NCBI GenBank assembly: GCA_902806085.1
Contig: CADCVH010000094.1
Location: forward strand, 1 to 64,000
Length of the DNA stretch: 64,000 nucleotides
DNA from: an uncultured Rubrobacteraceae bacterium
GTDB lineage: Bacteria > Actinomycetota > Rubrobacteria > Rubrobacterales > Rubrobacteraceae
Reading direction: 5' to 3'
Within the stretch, counting starts at the first letter, position 1. Each line of letters begins with the position of its first letter. The notes beneath the pieces were generated by a model. That model saw nothing but the letters and a program-made list of their open reading frames with translations. It did not search any database and was not told the origin of the DNA. This document shows positions 61,295 through 64,000 of this stretch, piece by piece. The translations under genes and the position numbers were made by a program.

Positions 61295-62428
61295 CTAGAA
61301 GAGCTTCTTGCCGGGTCCGATCTCCAGCTCTTCGATCTCGTAGCCGGGGCCCAGGGCTGACGTCTCGAAGAAGGCCCGGTTGTGGTAGGCGAAGGCCAGC
61401 CACCTCCCGTAGCGGTCGTAGGCCTCTTCGGGGTCCGGTGGTCCCTCCGGGCGCACGAGGTCGTGCATAAAGGCGTTCATCTTCAAGAACCGCGCGAGCC
61501 AGTAGTCCGCGGGCTCCTTGCCGCGCAGGAGGGCGGCCTTGAAGGTCTCGAAAGGTATGGGGTCGGGCGGTTCGCCGAGCGGCTCGGAGAGGAAGCGCTC
61601 CTCCAGGGATTCGGTGATGGTGTCGAGGCCCGTGAGCAGCGTGGGGAGCCAGGGCGTCTGGCTGCCCGGATGGCCCTCGGGTAGCCCGAAGCGCAGGGCG
61701 CACGCCATCCCCCGACCATGCGGGGAGCGAGCGGTAGGCGTGGCGGCTGTGGTAGTAGTAGACGATGGGGTGCTGGCGTATGCCCTCGTAGATCTCCGCG
61801 ATCCCCCGGTGAAGGTACATGAAGTGGGACTCGAGGCCCCGGTGCTCGCCGCCGGGGAAGTGCGGGGCGAGGATGCTCCAGGGGTCGCCGGTGTCCCGGG
61901 CCTGGTGGTAGAGCCCGGTGGAGAGGATGCCCAGTTGCTGCAAGAGGTTGTAGACCCCGAGGACGTAGGTGATCGAGAGCGTCAGTACCCGAAGCCTACA
62001 AGCGCCTCGGAGACGGCCAGGGCCTGGTAGGGCCCGCCCGTCGGGGTGATGTCGCCGAAGCCCAGGGTGGAGATGGCGGTCCCGCTGAAGTAGAAGGCCT
62101 CCCCCAGGGACGGTTCCAGGCGTCCCACGGCCAGCGGGAAGTCCCCGTTCCTCATGCCGAAGAGGTGGATCAGGGCGTAGCCTAGCGAGACGAGGAAGAT
62201 CCAGACCGTTATCGTGACCGGCATCATGAGCGGGGCGGCCATCGAGAGCCCGAGGGCGCGGTGCCCGCGCGGCAGCGGGCGGGTGACGATGCGCGAGACG
62301 TCGAAGAGCCTGCGGTACAGACGGATGCTGAGGAACCCGAAGTCGTCGTAGTGGAGCACCGTGAAGAACGCGTCCAGGACCCCCGCGAAGATCAAGAACA
62401 CGCCGGCCAGCCCGAGGAGCCAGTCCAT
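61295..62428 (-). pseudogene. Two-helix potassium channel gene with two frameshifts
   Basis: Frame A: MDWLLGLAGVFLIFAGVLDA and ISTLGFGDITPTGGPYQALA, with the TLGFGD selectivity filter, then GFGY and stop at 61982. Frame B: RVLTLSITYVLGVYNLLQQL to YHSRHAYRSLPAWSG. Frame C: MACALRFGLPEGHPGSQTPW to GPGKKLF and stop at 61295. The first break looks like a short deletion between GGGTA repeats, the second like one extra G in GGGGG near 61712. The repaired protein would be about 375 residues with a long cytosolic tail. Function if intact: K+ conductance. Confidence 0.78.
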
Positions 62429-62494
62429 ACCCGGTTGAGGATAGCGGAACGAGGACGGCCGGACGCACGGCCCCGGTTACGCCTTCGGGCCCGG

Positions 62495-63901
62495 CTAGCC
62501 CAGCACCCAGGTGTCCTTCGTCATGCCTCCGCTCGAGACGTTGACGAGCCTGCTACCGGGGGCGGCGACCCTGGTCATGGCGCCGGGTACGACCCAGACG
62601 GTCTCTTCGTCCGGCGCCAGGGCGTGGATGCGGTAATCCGCGTAGGAGTCTCGCAGGGTGAACCCGTCGTCTTCCGTTTCGCAGAGGACGTGGGTCGAGA
62701 AGTCTATCGGGTCCTGGGCGACGAACTCCACGGGGTTCTCTTCGACCCCGGCGCGGAACTCGCGGATGGCCTCCTCGGTCTCCTCGGGGGCGATGAGGAC
62801 GCCCTTGCCGCCCCAGCCGCTGCGGCTCTTTACGACCAGCTCGTCGAAGTGGGCCAAGACGTAATCTCTGTCTTCCTCTATAGCGAGGGAGTAGGTGCGG
62901 AGGTTCTGGAGGATGGGTTCTTCGCCGAGGTAGGTCCGGATCATCTCAGGGACGAACGGGTAGACGCCCTTGTCGTCGGCGATGCCCAAGTTCGGGGCGA
63001 AGATCGCCTCGACCTTGCCGGCGGCCTGGCTCTCTATCAGGCCTGGCAGGTCGTCGTAGATCCTGCCGTCCTCGATGCGCTCGTAGATCACGTCGATCCT
63101 GCGCCCGCTCTCTTTGTGGACGAGGAAGCCGCCCCGATCCAGCCCGACCTCGTGGCGTCCGGAGAGGATGGCCCCGTGCTCCCGGGCGAAAAGGTTGTGG
63201 TCGAGAAAGTACTGGTCCTCGTAACCGGTCGAGAGGACGGCGATGGTCGGATCTTCCTTCGGTGAGGCGGCCCGCAGCACCTCGCCGAAGCGCGCAATCA
63301 GGTCGTCGAGCGGCCTGACGCCGAGCGCGGCGTAAGATCCCGGCAGCACCTCGGACGTCCTCGCCCGCAGCAGGTGCATCGGCTCGATGCCGACGGGCAT
63401 CTTGGCGTTGTCCTCGATGATGCGGTACTCCCAGCCGCCGGCCGCCCCGGACTCGACGGCCACCACGTCGAAGCCCATCTGCCGGTTCGGCACGCCCCCG
63501 AACCGCGTCGGGATGGACCCGTCGTAGAGGGCGCTGCTCGAAAGGATCTCCCCAGGCACGACCTCGTCCTTGCCCCTCTCCAACCGCCGCAGCCACTCGT
63601 TGATGGCGAGCATCCGCTGCGTGAGCCCCCGCTCCAGCACCCCCCACCCCGCGGCGGGCACCAGGCGCGGCACGTAGTCCACAGGATAGGTCTTGTCCTC
63701 CCGGTCTGGGATGCCGAGCCCCCGCTGCACGCCGAGCATCCGCTCGTGGGCGAGGCCCACCCTGCGCCCCCACTCCCCGGCTCCGATCCGGCCCATCTCT
63801 TCGAGCACGGGCCCGTAGTGGGAGAAAGGCGCCCCGTCATCCCCGAATACCTCGTTGGGACCGGACAGTTGCCGCTGGAACCGGATAGGCGTTTTGGGCA
63901 T
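62495..63901 (-). CDS. Circularly permuted ATP-grasp protein (DUF404/DUF407)
   Basis: 468 residues. The central motifs GWEYRIIEDNAKMPVGIEPM, VIYERIEDGRIYDDLPGLIE, GIADDKGVYPFVPEMIRTYL and VVKSRSGWGGKGVLIAPEET match the permuted type-2 ATP-grasp family. These ligases make amide bonds, often in peptide-like natural products beside an alpha-E and a transglutaminase gene, which are not in view here. Starts at ATG 63901, 6 nt after a TATAAT box, so it is leaderless. The last gene of the window on this strand. Confidence 0.9.
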   Translation of the reverse strand: MPKTPIRFQRQLSGPNEVFGDDGAPFSHYGPVLEEMGRIGAGEWGRRVGLAHERMLGVQRGLGIPDREDKTYPVDYVPRLVPAAGWGVLERGLTQRMLAINEWLRRLERGKDEVVPGEILSSSALYDGSIPTRFGGVPNRQMGFDVVAVESGAAGGWEYRIIEDNAKMPVGIEPMHLLRARTSEVLPGSYAALGVRPLDDLIARFGEVLRAASPKEDPTIAVLSTGYEDQYFLDHNLFAREHGAILSGRHEVGLDRGGFLVHKESGRRIDVIYERIEDGRIYDDLPGLIESQAAGKVEAIFAPNLGIADDKGVYPFVPEMIRTYLGEEPILQNLRTYSLAIEEDRDYVLAHFDELVVKSRSGWGGKGVLIAPEETEEAIREFRAGVEENPVEFVAQDPIDFSTHVLCETEDDGFTLRDSYADYRIHALAPDEETVWVVPGAMTRVAAPGSRLVNVSSGGMTKDTWVLG

Positions 63902-63907
63902 TGGCAG

Positions 63908-63913
63908 ATTATA
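63908..63913 (-). promoter_or_regulatory. -10 box for the leaderless ATP-grasp gene
   Basis: TATAAT on the minus strand, 6 nt before ATG 63901. Confidence 0.65.
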
Positions 63914-63925
63914 GACTTTAGGCTT

Positions 63926-63953
63926 TAGGTTTTGAGGTTCTAGGTTTTGAGGT
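63926..63953. repeat. 13-bp direct repeat upstream of the ATP-grasp gene
   Basis: TAGGTTTTGAGGT at 63926-63938 and 63941-63953, period 15, in an AT-rich stretch just upstream of the -10 box (minus strand). A possible regulator site. Confidence 0.55.
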
Positions 63954-64000
63954 AGCCTGACCGCTTTCTTCCGAACACGAACTCTCCCGCAAGATGGAAG

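Overview
The window is high-GC DNA whose gene content fits a Rubrobacter-like actinobacterium (inference; no rRNA is present to confirm it). The indicators are frequent GTG/TTG starts, many genes that appear leaderless (a TANNNT box only 6-7 nt before the start codon), a sufC-sufB-sufD operon, two F420/LLM-type oxidoreductases, and many small stress-type proteins (CsbD-like, DUF2795, LysM, RTX-like). No tRNA, rRNA, CRISPR array or complete transposase was found.

Layout. 0-8.5 kb: small stress proteins, a D,D-carboxypeptidase, a Ser/Thr kinase, a peroxiredoxin-like protein followed by a DUF4174 gene broken by a 10-bp tandem repeat, a CPBP protease and an MFS transporter. 8.5-19 kb: an SDR, then the lysine/DAP operon lysC-dapA-dapB, a LOG protein, an RTX-like protein, a DUF4349 lipoprotein, an S9 peptidase, several tiny basic proteins, LysM and dapF. 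19-29 kb: a PAS/receiver histidine kinase with its NarL-type regulator, an Rcp1-like regulator, a DUF815 AAA ATPase, an intact GbsR-ABC ATPase-permease operon with a clear repeat operator, a coiled-coil protein, a Rieske protein and an aquaporin. 29-37.8 kb: DoxX, an APH-type kinase, a PduO-type cobalamin adenosyltransferase, VOC, LLM oxidoreductase, ferredoxin, cupin, a frameshifted DUF4097 gene with YIP1, an M20 amidohydrolase and GluQ-RS.

37.8-43.5 kb is a decaying region. A GntR-ABC operon has an intact regulator and ATPase, but both permeases are broken: one by a 41-bp tandem duplication, the other by an apparent ATG-to-ACG start loss and a 3' end joined to RTX-like sequence. Next come a PIN-toxin remnant, an LLM oxidoreductase and about 0.8 kb with no recognisable gene but a perfect 3 x 11-bp repeat. 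43.5-49.5 kb: alpha/beta hydrolase, YqeC, a holin-like/DUF3618 pair, LarC, cold-shock protein, a collapsed HAD pseudogene, YgfZ and chorismate mutase. 49.7-54.7 kb: sufC-sufB-(terminator hairpin)-sufD-Rieske-HNH-small ORF. 54.7-64 kb: a TetR divergon, DUF1772, a GFA protein, a rhomboid fragment cut by a 130-bp MITE, a hydrolase, a second inverted MITE copy, a frameshifted GATase, SufU, an SDR, a frameshifted K+ channel and a permuted ATP-grasp protein.

Functional links: lysC/dapA/dapB/dapF supply DAP and lysine, linking to the wall enzymes (carboxypeptidase, LysM, STK). sufCBD and the distant sufU belong to one Fe-S assembly system whose cysteine desulfurase lies outside the window. The most unusual aspects are (i) repeated gene inactivation by short tandem duplications, (ii) a MITE pair in inverted orientation bracketing a single hydrolase gene, and (iii) a canonical terminator placed between sufB and sufD.
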